From contig NZ_JAGPYN010000003.1 of assembly GCF_018069805.1 (NCBI RefSeq), forward strand, positions 124,001-188,000: 64,000 nt of DNA. The letters are read 5' to 3'. A program made the position numbers and the translations under genes. This DNA is from Pseudoalteromonas ostreae. GTDB taxonomy: Bacteria > Pseudomonadota > Gammaproteobacteria > Enterobacterales > Alteromonadaceae. This document shows, piece by piece, positions 10,963-20,381 of this stretch (positions are counted from its first letter, which is position 1; each line of letters starts with the position of its first letter). Under the pieces are notes generated by a model. It did no database searches and was not told the DNA's origin. It saw only the letters and a program-made list of their open reading frames with translations.

Positions 10963-11995
10963 TGAAGAACAAAAACAACTGCCAGCAGCGTTTGATGTTG
11001 ATAAATTAGACGGTGTAGATAAAGCTGCAATTTTATTGTTAAGCTTATCCGAAGAAGATGCAGCGCAAATATTAAAGCACCTTGAGCCTAAACAGGTGCA
11101 AAAAGTGGGTATGGCAATGGCGGCGATAGATGATCTATCGCAAGCCAAAATTAGTGCCGTGCATAACTTGTTTATAGAGCAAATACAAAGTTTTAGTACG
11201 ATTGGCTTCCAATCAGAAGATTTTATCAAAAAAGCCCTTACTGCGGCACTTGGTGAAGATAAAGCGGCAAGCCTGATAGATCAAATTGTTATGGGATCAG
11301 GAGCCAAAGGCCTTGATTCATTGAAATGGATGGACTCAAAGCAAGTTGCCAATATTATTCGCAATGAGCATCCGCAAATACAAACGATTGTTTTATCGTA
11401 TTTGGAGCCTGAACAATCAGCTGAAATTTTAGCGCAATTTCCTGAAAAAGTGCGCTTAGATTTAACCATGCGAATCGCCAACCTTGAAGAAGTACAACCT
11501 GCGGCTTTACAAGAATTGAACGAGATCATGGAAAAACAATTTGCCGGACAAGCCGGTGCGCAAGCTGCGAAAATGGGCGGCTTGAAAGCGGCAGCAGATA
11601 TCATGAACTACCTCGATACCAATATTGAAGGTCAGTTGATGGATTCAATTCGTGAGCATGACGAAGAGATGTCGCAACAAATTCAAGATTTAATGTTCGT
11701 ATTTGAAAACTTAATGGATGTTGAAGATCGTGGTATTCAAGCTATCTTGCGTGAAGTCCAACAAGATGTACTGATGAAGGCCATCAAAGGCACTGACGAT
11801 GCATTGAAAGAGAAAATCCTTCGCAATATGTCAAAACGGGCTGCCGAAATGCTGGCTGATGATTTAGAAGCAATGGCACCTGTGCGGATCAGCGAAGTTG
11901 AAGCTGCGCAAAAAGAAATCTTATCTACGGCACGTCGTCTCGCTGATTCAGGTGAAATTATGCTGGGTGGTGGTGGTGGTGAGGAGTTCTTGTAA
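10955..11995 (+). CDS. fliG: Flagellar motor switch protein FliG
   Basis: C-ring protein of 346 residues joining the MS ring to FliM and facing the stator. The N-terminal domain begins GVDKAAILLLSLSEEDAAQIL, and the middle domain holds the EHPQIQ motif (NEHPQIQTIVLSYL). The C-terminal torque helix region (SKRAAEMLADDLEAMAPVR) keeps the charged residues that meet the stator. It starts within the end of fliF (8-base overlap). A GGGGG run precedes the acidic end. Length and order are normal. Confidence 0.96.
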   Translation: MTDEEQKQLPAAFDVDKLDGVDKAAILLLSLSEEDAAQILKHLEPKQVQKVGMAMAAIDDLSQAKISAVHNLFIEQIQSFSTIGFQSEDFIKKALTAALGEDKAASLIDQIVMGSGAKGLDSLKWMDSKQVANIIRNEHPQIQTIVLSYLEPEQSAEILAQFPEKVRLDLTMRIANLEEVQPAALQELNEIMEKQFAGQAGAQAAKMGGLKAAADIMNYLDTNIEGQLMDSIREHDEEMSQQIQDLMFVFENLMDVEDRGIQAILREVQQDVLMKAIKGTDDALKEKILRNMSKRAAEMLADDLEAMAPVRISEVEAAQKEILSTARRLADSGEIMLGGGGGEEFL

Positions 11996-11998
11996 ACC

Positions 11999-12817
11999 AT
12001 GAGCAAATCTACCCAATATCAAGGTCGGCCTTTACGTGCCAGTGAAGCGGTTGATGAATTATTAGAAAACTGGCCCATTCCAGATGTCACGCAAGACACT
12101 CGCCAATTCGACGGTCGTTCAACGGCGTTTGGTACACCGCTGGCCGATTTATATCGCAAAGAGCTTGAAGAAAGTGAACAAGCACAAGAGCCCGAAGAGC
12201 CAGAGCTGCCTTCGTTAACGATGGCAGAGCTGGAACGAATCCGTCAAGATGCCTACGAAGAAGGCTTAAAACAAGGCCATGAGCAGGGGTATATTGATGG
12301 TTTTGAAAAAGGCGTAGGCGAGGGAAAAGAAGCCGGTTATAAAGAAGGCATTGAGCTTGGGAAAACGCAAGGTCAAGAAGAAGTCAAACCTTTGATTGAA
12401 GAACAGCTAACTAGTCTAAAAGCATTGTTAGATAGTTTGTCAGCGCCATTAGCTAAAGTCGATGATTATGCTGAAAAACAGCTTGTACAGTTAACCGTTA
12501 TGTTAACCGAAGCGTTAGTTTATCAAGAAATTAAAACCTCCCCTGAAATCATTTTGCAAAGTTTAAAGCAGTGTATTGATGCGTTAGCCAATGAGCAGCA
12601 AAGTGTGCGTATTCATTTACATCCTGAAGACATTGAACTGGTTAAAAATAGTTATGGTGAAACTGCACTCGCTGAAAACCACTGGCAGTTAGTTGCAGAG
12701 CCGACTTTAGAACGCGGTGGTTGCCAAGTAAAAACACCACAATCATCTATTGATATGACTATAAAAACCCGCGTCAAAGAAACGTTGGATAGCTTTTTGC
12801 ATAGTAGTGGTATCTAA
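11999..12817 (+). CDS. fliH: Flagellar export apparatus protein FliH
   Basis: Cytoplasmic stator-like partner of the FliI ATPase, 272 residues. Residues about 89-125 hold a run of glycines spaced four apart (EEGLKQGHEQGYIDGFEKGV and onward), the GxxxG helix repeat typical of FliH/YscL. The C-terminal half is the FliI-binding domain. The N-terminus has the conserved Trp-containing ENWPIPD that in FliH contacts the export gate. The gap to fliG is 3 bases and to fliI 18 bases, so it is in the same operon. Confidence 0.92.
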   Translation: MSKSTQYQGRPLRASEAVDELLENWPIPDVTQDTRQFDGRSTAFGTPLADLYRKELEESEQAQEPEEPELPSLTMAELERIRQDAYEEGLKQGHEQGYIDGFEKGVGEGKEAGYKEGIELGKTQGQEEVKPLIEEQLTSLKALLDSLSAPLAKVDDYAEKQLVQLTVMLTEALVYQEIKTSPEIILQSLKQCIDALANEQQSVRIHLHPEDIELVKNSYGETALAENHWQLVAEPTLERGGCQVKTPQSSIDMTIKTRVKETLDSFLHSSGI

Positions 12818-12835
12818 CCCCATTTTTGGTTTGCA

Positions 12836-14170
12836 ATGAGTTCTCAACCTCGCCCATTAAGTGAACGTTTACAACAGTATCAAAAACATATCCATAGTCC
12901 AACGCCTGCTGTTGCGGGAATTTTAACCCGTGTTGTAGGGTTAACATTAGAGGCGAAAGGATTACGCGCGCCAGTTGGCAGCCAATGTAAAATTGAAACC
13001 ATGCATGGTTTTGTTGATGCTGAAATTGTTGGTTTTAATGATCAGACGCTTTACTTGATGCCAAATGACCATATTTCTGGCGTATTACCTGGTGCGCGCG
13101 TGATCCCACAAGTAAACGATACCGGACTGCCTGTTGGTATGTGTTTACTTGGCCGTGTTGTTGATGGCTTAGGGCGCCCGTTGGATGGACTTGGAGCTAT
13201 TAAAGCAGAGCATTACTTAAAGTTTGCACAAAATTCCATTAACCCATTATCTCGACGACCAATTACGCAGCCTATGGATGTTGGCGTACGGGCAATTAAT
13301 TCAGTGATAACTGTTGGTCAAGGTCAGCGTATGGGCCTATTTGCAGGCTCCGGTGTGGGTAAGTCGGTATTACTGGGTATGATGACGCGAGGCTCAGAAG
13401 CTGATGTAATAGTTGTTGGTTTAGTGGGGGAGCGTGGCCGCGAAGTAAAAGAGTTTATTGAAGAAATACTCGGTGTGGAAGGGCGTAAACGTTCTGTCGT
13501 AGTCGCCGCGCCTGCCGACGCCTCGCCATTAATGCGCTTAAAAGGCTGTGAAAGTGCGGTAACTATCGCGGAGTACTTTCGCGATCAAGGTTTAAATGTT
13601 TTATTGTTACTTGACTCTGTAACGCGTTATGCAATGGCGCAGCGCGAAATAGCGCTTGCGGTTGGCGAACCACCAGCGACTAAAGGTTATCCGCCTTCTG
13701 TATTTGCAAAGCTCCCTGCGCTGGTGGAGCGTGCTGGTAATGGCGGCGAAGGGCAAGGCTCTATCACAGCATTTTTTACAGTACTGAGTGAGGGGGATGA
13801 TATGCAAGATCCGATTGCTGATGCGGCGCGAGCCATTTTAGACGGTCATATCGTGTTATCCAGAGAGCTCGCTGATAGTGGTCATTATCCAGCCATTGAT
13901 ATAGAAAAATCGATCTCACGGGTGATGCCACAAGTTGTCTCAGAAGCACACATGCAACAAGCGCGAGTGTTAAAACAAGTGTATTCAATGTTCCAGCAAA
14001 ATAAAGATATGATTACTTTAGGTGCTTATCAGAAAGGCACTGACCAAATGCTTGATCAGGCCATTAATATGATGCCAAGAGTGAATGCATTTTTACAACA
14101 AGGCATGAAGGATGTGATCAGCTATGATGATGGCCTACAAGGGCTTGCGCAATTATTAGGACAAGCATAA
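12836..14170 (+). CDS. fliI: Flagellum-specific ATP synthase FliI
   Basis: Hexameric ATPase of the flagellar type III export system, 444 residues, related to F1-ATPase beta. Walker A is [11 protein letters not shown] (167-177), followed by the [11 protein letters not shown] stretch, Walker [19 protein letters not shown], and the family signature [16 protein letters not shown]. It works with FliH upstream and FliJ downstream. Its stop overlaps the fliJ start by one base, in a TAATG junction. Confidence 0.97.
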   Translation: MSSQPRPLSERLQQYQKHIHSPTPAVAGILTRVVGLTLEAKGLRAPVGSQCKIETMHGFVDAEIVGFNDQTLYLMPNDHISGVLPGARVIPQVNDTGLPVGMCLLGRVVDGLGRPLDGLGAIKAEHYLKFAQNSINPLSRRPITQPMDVGVRAINSVITVGQGQRMGLFAGSGVGKSVLLGMMTRGSEADVIVVGLVGERGREVKEFIEEILGVEGRKRSVVVAAPADASPLMRLKGCESAVTIAEYFRDQGLNVLLLLDSVTRYAMAQREIALAVGEPPATKGYPPSVFAKLPALVERAGNGGEGQGSITAFFTVLSEGDDMQDPIADAARAILDGHIVLSRELADSGHYPAIDIEKSISRVMPQVVSEAHMQQARVLKQVYSMFQQNKDMITLGAYQKGTDQMLDQAINMMPRVNAFLQQGMKDVISYDDGLQGLAQLLGQA

Positions 14171-14616
14171 TGGCAACAAATAAGCTCAGTTTATTGCTGA
14201 AAATAGAAAATGATAAAGAAGAAGCTTTACGGATAAATTATTTACAAGCGCAGCAAAACTTGCAAGGTAATCAACAAAAATTGCAAGGCTTGAATAACTT
14301 CCGTTTAGAATATACTCAGCAATTACATGTAAAAGGAAAGTCTGGTTTAAGTAGTGCCGGGTTTAGTCAATATCATGCTTTTATTGCTAAAATTGAAGAA
14401 GCTATTCGTCAGCAAGCGAATACTGTCAGTACCGCTAAACAGGTTGTTTCACAACGCCAAAGTTTATGGCTTAAACAGCAAATTAAGGCTAAAGCGGTTG
14501 CTAAATTAATAGAAAAACAGCAGCTTAAAGCGAATGTGATTGCACAAAAAAATGAACAAAAAATGCTTGATGAATTTTCTGCAAATCAATTTTATCAAAG
14601 ACGTCGCGTTTTATAG
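14170..14616 (+). CDS. fliJ: Flagellar export protein FliJ
   Basis: Small coiled-coil stalk of the FliI ATPase, 148 residues and rich in Gln, Lys and Ala. Sequence identity across FliJ proteins is low; the call rests on size, the two-helix coiled-coil pattern (LLKIENDKEEALRINYLQAQ at the start) and its place directly after fliI with a one-base overlap. Last gene of the fliE operon; fliK follows with its own promoter. Confidence 0.9.
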   Translation: MATNKLSLLLKIENDKEEALRINYLQAQQNLQGNQQKLQGLNNFRLEYTQQLHVKGKSGLSSAGFSQYHAFIAKIEEAIRQQANTVSTAKQVVSQRQSLWLKQQIKAKAVAKLIEKQQLKANVIAQKNEQKMLDEFSANQFYQRRRVL

Positions 14617-14617
14617 T

Positions 14618-14640
14618 CTATTGCCTAAAATAGGGTTTTT
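14618..14640 (+). terminator. Weak terminator after fliJ
   Basis: Short CTATT/AATAG stem (14618-14622 and 14629-14633) followed by GG and a run of five T, then TATTAATTT. The stem is only 5 bp, so termination is probably partial. It lies just upstream of the fliK promoter. Confidence 0.35.
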
Positions 14641-14658
14641 ATTAATTTAAACTAGCTT

Positions 14659-14674
14659 AGGCATATTATTTGCT
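14659..14674 (+). promoter_or_regulatory. Sigma-54 promoter of fliK
   Basis: AGGCATATTATTTGCT: GG (14660-14661), 10 bases, then GC (14672-14673). The -12 half TTTGCT is ideal; the -24 half differs at its first base and at two others. The predicted start is near 14686, 59 bases before fliK. Downstream, at about 14700-14725, are two similar copies, GGCAAACTGC and GGCAAATTGC, the second in a GGCAA/TTGCC palindrome. They may be a binding site in the leader. Confidence 0.65.
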
Positions 14675-14744
14675 TGTTCAATGTAATAAGTATTTATTCT
14701 GGCAAACTGCGGCGGCAAATTGCCACTTTTATTCTAGGTGAATT

Positions 14745-16799
14745 ATGGCTATTAGTGATCTTTCAGTGTTTATCTCAACTGAGCAGGATGTTCAGTTAAA
14801 TAAAAAAGACAGTGCCAAAGGTGGTGCGGCAGCAGATAAAGAAAGCACAGATAGTGACTTTTTTAGCCAATTACAAAGTGCAAATAATGTTGTGGAAACA
14901 TCTGCGAAAGTCAATTCAACTGGTGTTGAGCCACCTAGAACTGAAGCCGTAATTACTGCTGAAAAAGCACAAGAAACGCCTGCTGACAACGGTGATGAGG
15001 ATACGATGTCGGGTGATGTAATGCTTGCTCAGATCACGGCAGCTAACAATATGGACACTCGAGTAAATAATACACCAACTGTTGCAAATACCTCATTACT
15101 TTCAAAGTTGGGTAAATACAGCGAAGAGAAAATAGATCCCAAGCTTATTAAAGGCACTGGAGCTCGTCCAATTGATGATGTTACGCCCATTATTGATACA
15201 GACCCATTAATTACTGATGAGCCTATTGCACAATTAGTTGATAAACAGCTAAAACCATCGTTACTTACTGAAAAAACGGTGCTGGCAGAGGCAATTGATA
15301 AACAACTTCAGCTGAAGGGACATACCCCACCTGATGATGCGGTGACTCCTATTATTGATGATATTCAAGTCGCAAAAGAGACATTGCAAAGTAAAGAAAT
15401 GGCAATGCAGTCAACAATTCAACAAGCTACTACAACTATGTTACAAAACGGGAGAGTTGACAATGCTGCTGCAAATATAAGCCAAGATAAAGCTCCACAG
15501 AACGCAGGATTAACCACAGATGCTAAAGCGGTTAAAGTTGTTGCTTCAAGCTCTCAAACTGATGTATCAGAAAAAGTAGCTGAACAGTCAAGGCATAGTA
15601 ATAGTGCTGCATTAGAGCTACTTAATTCAATGACGACTGTACAAAAGAATGAAAATCCATTATTGGCGAGCTTAACACCAGAGCAGCAAAAACAGCTGGC
15701 TGAATTTGTAGATCTTAATAGTAAGGACGTTGCAAAACCTAGCACGGTCGTTGCGACTATGAATACGGCAGAGCTAACTCAATTAAGTAAAGATATTTCG
15801 CTGTTAAGCCCTGCGCAAAAGCAGGCATTAAGCCAGCAGTTACAAAATTTTGTGACTACTGAGCAGCCCAAAGGGGCTTTATTAACTCAGATCAATAAGG
15901 CCATTGCTGAATTAGCCCGGTCAGAGAGTACTGAAAAACTGATTGAATCAAAAGCTCAATTGACCGTTCAGTCAATGACAGATAATTTAGCCACCACAGC
16001 GACTACAACAAGCCGTAACACGACTTCAGATACAAATAAAGTATCTGGCTCACAAGATGCAATTTTAAAGGCTGTGAGCAAAGAGCAGGAAATGACACAG
16101 GCAGTGCAAGATAGTGCTCTAAAAAGCGAACAATTTGCTGAAAATATTAAAGCAGAGCAAAACCAAGTGCGAGATAACTCACTGACTCGTGTAAATCAAT
16201 TATTTGGCCAGATCACCGGATTAACCACTGCAGTAACTACAGCCCCTGATGTAGAGAGGAATGAGCAACGTTATCAACAAGCTTTGGCTGATATGCAAGT
16301 AATGCATGCTCAGCAAGCGAGCCCTGCATCACAGACCAGACAAGTAAATATTGATCCAACTACGCTGCAAGCGTTGAATATTATGAAAAGTGATGCAGCC
16401 AAGTTACTACAAGAACGAGTGAGTGCATTATTAAGTATTAATAATAAAGAAGCAGAAATACGCCTTGATCCGCCAGAAATGGGCAGTATGCAAATTCGTA
16501 TTCGTAGCGATGCAGAACAAGCTCAAATTAACTTTGTGGTGCAAAATCAGCAAGCCAAAGAAGCCCTTGAGCAATCAATGCCGAGATTACGAGAAATGCT
16601 AGCACAGCAGGGAATTGAACTGGGTGAAAGTAGTATTCAGCAAGGGAGTAGTCAAAGTGGTACAGGTGGTGACGGGCAACAAAATGGCCGTGGTCAGCAG
16701 GCAAATCAGCAACAAAATGAAGAAGAAAGTGGATTAACTCAGCAACCAATTCCAGGCTCTGGGCAACAATCTTCATCATCAATAGATTACTATGCCTAA
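14745..16799 (+). CDS. fliK: Flagellar hook-length control protein FliK
   Basis: Secreted ruler that sets hook length and triggers the FlhB substrate switch; 684 residues. The long N-terminal part is low-complexity and rich in Gln, Thr, Ala and Asp, as expected for an extended ruler. The conserved C-terminal hook domain (about 560-645) contains the marker LDPPEMGSMQIRI and the following LEQSMPRLREMLAQQGIEL. Near residues 146 and 199 a short motif, VTPIID, recurs in similar acidic contexts with DKQL copies between. The gene has its own sigma-54 promoter. A second FliK-like protein is encoded at 36726-39254. Confidence 0.9.
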   Translation: MAISDLSVFISTEQDVQLNKKDSAKGGAAADKESTDSDFFSQLQSANNVVETSAKVNSTGVEPPRTEAVITAEKAQETPADNGDEDTMSGDVMLAQITAANNMDTRVNNTPTVANTSLLSKLGKYSEEKIDPKLIKGTGARPIDDVTPIIDTDPLITDEPIAQLVDKQLKPSLLTEKTVLAEAIDKQLQLKGHTPPDDAVTPIIDDIQVAKETLQSKEMAMQSTIQQATTTMLQNGRVDNAAANISQDKAPQNAGLTTDAKAVKVVASSSQTDVSEKVAEQSRHSNSAALELLNSMTTVQKNENPLLASLTPEQQKQLAEFVDLNSKDVAKPSTVVATMNTAELTQLSKDISLLSPAQKQALSQQLQNFVTTEQPKGALLTQINKAIAELARSESTEKLIESKAQLTVQSMTDNLATTATTTSRNTTSDTNKVSGSQDAILKAVSKEQEMTQAVQDSALKSEQFAENIKAEQNQVRDNSLTRVNQLFGQITGLTTAVTTAPDVERNEQRYQQALADMQVMHAQQASPASQTRQVNIDPTTLQALNIMKSDAAKLLQERVSALLSINNKEAEIRLDPPEMGSMQIRIRSDAEQAQINFVVQNQQAKEALEQSMPRLREMLAQQGIELGESSIQQGSSQSGTGGDGQQNGRGQQANQQQNEEESGLTQQPIPGSGQQSSSSIDYYA

Positions 16800-16901
16800 C
16801 ACCTGCTATTATATGAGGTATAAGACTATAAAAATAAATAACTTGATGGTGTGCGGTGACACTCGTAATATCGCTATTATCAAGATATAAAGGAAAGCGG
16901 C

Positions 16902-17432
16902 ATGGCTGAAGAAGCAAATTTAGAAATTGAAGACGGCAGTAAAAGTAAAAAAAAGCTGATCATAATTATTATTGCTGCGGTATTGGTAATTGGTGGTGCA
17001 GTTGGCTTTTTCTTGATGTCAGGCTCGGACGCTGCTCCTGAAACACTTGCAGATGAATCGGTTGCGCCAGCAACGGAAATTGCAGAGGAAAGTGGCAGTG
17101 GCGCAAAGGTTGGCAGTGCTTTATATGTTGCAATGCCTCGACCTTTTATTTTTAACGTACCAGGCGCAAGTCGTGACCGTATTGTGCAAATAAAAGTGCA
17201 ATTATTAGTGCGCGGTGATGTGAACGAAGAAACGGCTAAAAAGCATATTCCACTTATTGAAGGTACATTGCTTGGGGTGTTTTCAACTACCACCGCAGAT
17301 GAACTTGGCACTAGCGAAGGCAAAGAAACTCTCCGAATTGCAGCGCTTGATAAAGTACAAGCTGCGTTGACGGACGTAGAGGGAAGTAAAGTAATCGAGC
17401 GGGTGTTGTTTACCGGCTTTGTAATGCAATAA
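16902..17432 (+). CDS. fliL: Flagellar basal body-associated protein FliL
   Basis: Single-pass inner-membrane protein of 176 residues that forms a ring around the stator and supports torque or stator stability. A short acidic cytoplasmic start is followed by a KSKKK stop-transfer stretch, one membrane helix at about 19-39 and a periplasmic stomatin-like domain with the conserved C-terminus (VLFTGFVMQ). Preceded by AAGGA and first of the fliLMNOPQR-flhB run. No sigma-54 site was found in the 100 bases upstream, so it may be read from fliK. Confidence 0.93.
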   Translation: MAEEANLEIEDGSKSKKKLIIIIIAAVLVIGGAVGFFLMSGSDAAPETLADESVAPATEIAEESGSGAKVGSALYVAMPRPFIFNVPGASRDRIVQIKVQLLVRGDVNEETAKKHIPLIEGTLLGVFSTTTADELGTSEGKETLRIAALDKVQAALTDVEGSKVIERVLFTGFVMQ

Positions 17433-17441
17433 GGGGTCAGC

Positions 17442-18533
17442 GTGAGCGATTTATTATCCCAAGATGAAATCGATGCCCTGTTGCATGGTGTCGATGAAGT
17501 CGAAGAGGAGGATCTACAGGGCGGTGATGATGGCAGCGGTAATACGCTACAATACGACTTTTCATCACAAGATCGTATTGTTCGTGGTCGCATGCCAACT
17601 CTGGAAATTGTGAACGAACGTTTTGCCCGTCACATGCGGATCAGCTTATTTAATATGATGCGCCGCACTGCGGAAGTGTCGATTAATGGCGTGCAAATGC
17701 TTAAATTTGGCGAATACATTCACACCTTATTTGTACCCACTAGTTTAAACATGGTTCGTTTTCGTCCCTTAAAAGGCACTGGTCTAATTACTATGGAAGC
17801 GCGTTTAGTGTTTATCTTGGTAGATAACTTTTTTGGTGCTGATGGACGTTATCACGCCAAAATAGAGGGGCGTGAGTTTACCCCTACAGAGCGCCGTATT
17901 GTACAAATGCTGTTAAAAATAATCTTTGAAGATTATAAAGAAGCTTGGGCGCCCGTGATGGATGTCTCTTTTGAATATCTGGATTCAGAAGTTAATCCAG
18001 CAATGGCAAATATAGTGAGCCCAACCGAAGTCGTTGTTATTAGCTCTTTTCATATAGAGCTTGATGGGGGGGGCGGGGATTTTCATGTTGCTCTACCGTA
18101 CTCTATGCTTGAACCTATTCGTGAGCTTCTTGATGCCGGTGTGCAATCAGATACAGAAGATACCGATTTACGTTGGAGCAAAGCCTTACGTGATGAAATT
18201 ATGGATGTTGAAGTTGGAATATCAACACAACTTCTTGAAGTTGATTTAAGCTTAGCGCAAATCATGGAGCTTAAGGCTGGGGATATTATTCCGGTTGAAA
18301 TGCCTGAGCACATAACGGTATTTGTCGAAGAATTGCCGACCTTTAGGGCGAAAATGGGACGTTCTCGTGATAACGTCGCGCTACAAATTAGTGAAAAAAT
18401 TAAACGTCCTGAATCAGTTAAATCAGAGTTGCATGTCTTTACAAAAGGTGGCAAAAAGCTTGATTCAGATGCGGAATTAGCAGAACTAGAAGATGATTTA
18501 CACCTTTCAGATGGCGTAGATTTAGACTGGTAA
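17442..18533 (+). CDS. fliM: Flagellar motor switch protein FliM
   Basis: C-ring protein of 363 residues that binds phospho-CheY and changes rotation. The CheY-binding peptide LLSQDEIDALL is at residues 3-13. The middle CheC-like domain follows (with GSGNTLQYDFSSQDRIVRGR at its start), and the C-terminal SpoA domain ends the protein. The start is GTG at 17442, 9 bases after the fliL stop. A G-rich run (GGGGGGCGGGG, 18065-18075) codes for DGGGGDF and could be a slippage-prone spot. Confidence 0.96.
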   Translation: MSDLLSQDEIDALLHGVDEVEEEDLQGGDDGSGNTLQYDFSSQDRIVRGRMPTLEIVNERFARHMRISLFNMMRRTAEVSINGVQMLKFGEYIHTLFVPTSLNMVRFRPLKGTGLITMEARLVFILVDNFFGADGRYHAKIEGREFTPTERRIVQMLLKIIFEDYKEAWAPVMDVSFEYLDSEVNPAMANIVSPTEVVVISSFHIELDGGGGDFHVALPYSMLEPIRELLDAGVQSDTEDTDLRWSKALRDEIMDVEVGISTQLLEVDLSLAQIMELKAGDIIPVEMPEHITVFVEELPTFRAKMGRSRDNVALQISEKIKRPESVKSELHVFTKGGKKLDSDAELAELEDDLHLSDGVDLDW

Positions 18534-18555
18534 GAGAATTAAAAGGTTTAATAGT

Positions 18556-18954
18556 ATGAGTGATGACCAAGATACAATGGACGAATGGGCAGCTGCTTTA
18601 GCCGAAGCTGAAGGAACCGACAGTTCGGACGATGCCAAAGTAACTGAACTTGACGAGTTAAGTGATACTAGACATGAAATGAGTGGCGAAGAAAAACGCA
18701 AACTCGATACAATTTTAGATATCCCGGTAACTATTTCGATGGAAGTTGGGCGTTCAAAAATCAATATTCGTAACTTACTCCAGCTTAACCAAGGCTCAGT
18801 TGTAGAACTTGATCGTGTTGCCGGTGAGCCACTGGATGTATTAGTTAATGGTACATTGATAGCGCACGGTGAAGTGGTCGTAGTTAATGATAAATTTGGT
18901 ATCCGCCTGACTGACGTGATCAGCCAAGTTGAACGGATCAAAAAGCTGCGATGA
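18556..18954 (+). CDS. fliN: Flagellar motor switch protein FliN
   Basis: C-ring base protein of 132 residues. An acidic variable N-terminus (about 1-50) is followed by a SpoA domain with the family stretch ILDIPVTISMEVGRSKINIR and DKFGIRLTDV near the end. FliN forms rings with FliM and offers a docking site for FliH. The stop overlaps the fliO start by 4 bases. Confidence 0.96.
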   Translation: MSDDQDTMDEWAAALAEAEGTDSSDDAKVTELDELSDTRHEMSGEEKRKLDTILDIPVTISMEVGRSKINIRNLLQLNQGSVVELDRVAGEPLDVLVNGTLIAHGEVVVVNDKFGIRLTDVISQVERIKKLR

Positions 18955-19322
18955 GCAGTTGGTTTTTTTTATCGACTGCAGCTAGCGCAGCGACACCTAT
19001 GGGTGACTTACTCTCAATGGTCATGTCTTTAATCATGGTGCTAGTACTGATTGTGGTACTGGCATTTTTGGTTAAAAAACTAAACCCCAATTTAGCAAAT
19101 ACCGACGAATTTAAAGTGGTACGTAGTTTACCGTTAAGTGCGCGAGAGCGATTAATGGTCGTCGAAATTGATAATTGTCAGCATTTATTAGGTGTCACGC
19201 CGCACAGTATTAACTACCTGCATAAATTAGAAACCCCGTTGACAGAAACAGAGTTGCCAGCCCTTGCACAACGTTTTGGCAAACTATTAAACCCACAAAC
19301 TAACCACATTAAAAAGAATTAA
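18951..19322 (+). CDS. fliO: Flagellar biosynthesis protein FliO
   Basis: Small membrane protein of 123 residues that helps assemble the FliP pore. One strong membrane helix lies near residues 17-39 ([20 protein letters not shown]), followed by a cytoplasmic domain with [16 protein letters not shown] and LGVTPHSI, both typical of FliO. It starts inside the end of fliN (ATGA overlap) and is 4 bases before fliP. Confidence 0.92.
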   Translation: MSSWFFLSTAASAATPMGDLLSMVMSLIMVLVLIVVLAFLVKKLNPNLANTDEFKVVRSLPLSARERLMVVEIDNCQHLLGVTPHSINYLHKLETPLTETELPALAQRFGKLLNPQTNHIKKN

Positions 19323-19326
19323 TAAT

Positions 19327-20067
19327 ATGACTAAGTGGCTGCTTATACTTTTTGCATTCGTTTTTATTCCCTCAGTTAACGCCGAAGGCATTGAAGCGTT
19401 AAGTATTACAACCAACCCTGATGGCTCGCAAGATTACTCTGTAACCTTGCAAGTACTGGCGATTATGACCGCGTTGAGTTTTATTCCCGCAGCGGTGATC
19501 ATGATGACCTCATTTACTCGTATTATTGTAGTACTGGCTATTTTACGCCAAGCAATTGGCTTGCAGCAAACACCATCAAATCAAATATTGTTAGGTATGT
19601 CGCTATTTTTAAGTATTTTTATAATGGCGCCGGTTTATCAGAAAGTGAATCAGCAAGCCATTGAGCCATATTTAAATGAGCAGGTGACCTCGATTCAAGC
19701 GCTTGAACTAGCTAAAGAGCCTATGAAGGAATTCATGCTTTCACAAGTGCGCATTAAAGATTTAGAAACTTTCGCTAAAATTGCCGGTTATGACACGTTA
19801 GACTCACCTGAAGCGACGCCATTAATTGTCTTGATCCCCGCATTTATAACCAGTGAATTACAAACCGCATTTATAATTGGTTTTATGTTTTTTATTCCAT
19901 TTTTGATAGTCGATTTAGTTGTGGCTTCAGTATTGATGGCCATGGGTATGATGATGCTCTCGCCGATGATTGTGTCTATGCCATTTAAAATTATGCTATT
20001 TGTATTGGTCGATGGCTGGAGTTTAGTGATGGGGACTTTAGCTAAAAGTTTTGGCTTAGGCACTTAA
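19327..20067 (+). CDS. fliP: Flagellar export gate protein FliP
   Basis: Core pore protein of the flagellar type III gate, 246 residues. A cleavable signal peptide ends near Ala19 (FIPSVNAEG), which is typical for FliP. Four membrane segments follow. Family signatures include the [21 protein letters not shown] stretch (first 20 residues considered) and [19 protein letters not shown] near the end. Follows fliO and precedes fliQ. Confidence 0.96.
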   Translation: MTKWLLILFAFVFIPSVNAEGIEALSITTNPDGSQDYSVTLQVLAIMTALSFIPAAVIMMTSFTRIIVVLAILRQAIGLQQTPSNQILLGMSLFLSIFIMAPVYQKVNQQAIEPYLNEQVTSIQALELAKEPMKEFMLSQVRIKDLETFAKIAGYDTLDSPEATPLIVLIPAFITSELQTAFIIGFMFFIPFLIVDLVVASVLMAMGMMMLSPMIVSMPFKIMLFVLVDGWSLVMGTLAKSFGLGT

Positions 20068-20110
20068 TGTGGCAATACAATGCTTTGCCTACAAAGGCTA
20101 GGAGGACACC

Positions 20111-20380
20111 ATGGAACCAGAAATCTTCGTCGATATTCTCAGTAATGCATTATTTTTAGTTATTAAATTGGTATCGGCAATTGTGGTGCCAGGCTTATTA
20201 GTGGGTTTAGTTGTAGCCGTATTTCAGGCCGCAACGTCAATCAATGAACAAACATTAAGCTTTTTGCCGCGGCTATTAATTACTATCGGCGCCTTGATTG
20301 TCGGAGGGCATTGGTTAACCCAAGAATTAATGGATTTCTTTAGTCGAATAGTGTTAATTATTCCTGAAATTGCAGGCTAA
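20111..20380 (+). CDS. fliQ: Flagellar export gate protein FliQ
   Basis: Small gate subunit of 89 residues with two membrane helices, about 13-40 and 53-77, and the family sequence QAATSINEQTLSFLPRL between them. A very strong ribosome site (AGGAGG) lies 6 bases before the ATG, fitting the need for several FliQ copies per gate. A small CTTTG/CAAAG hairpin lies in the 43-base gap after fliP. Confidence 0.96.
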   Translation: MEPEIFVDILSNALFLVIKLVSAIVVPGLLVGLVVAVFQAATSINEQTLSFLPRLLITIGALIVGGHWLTQELMDFFSRIVLIIPEIAG

Positions 20381-20381
20381 T

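Noticed and set aside
10710..11030. Minus-strand open frames across fliF/fliG
   Set aside because: They overlap strongly conserved fliF and fliG coding sequence on the other strand, have no ribosome site and no recognisable product.
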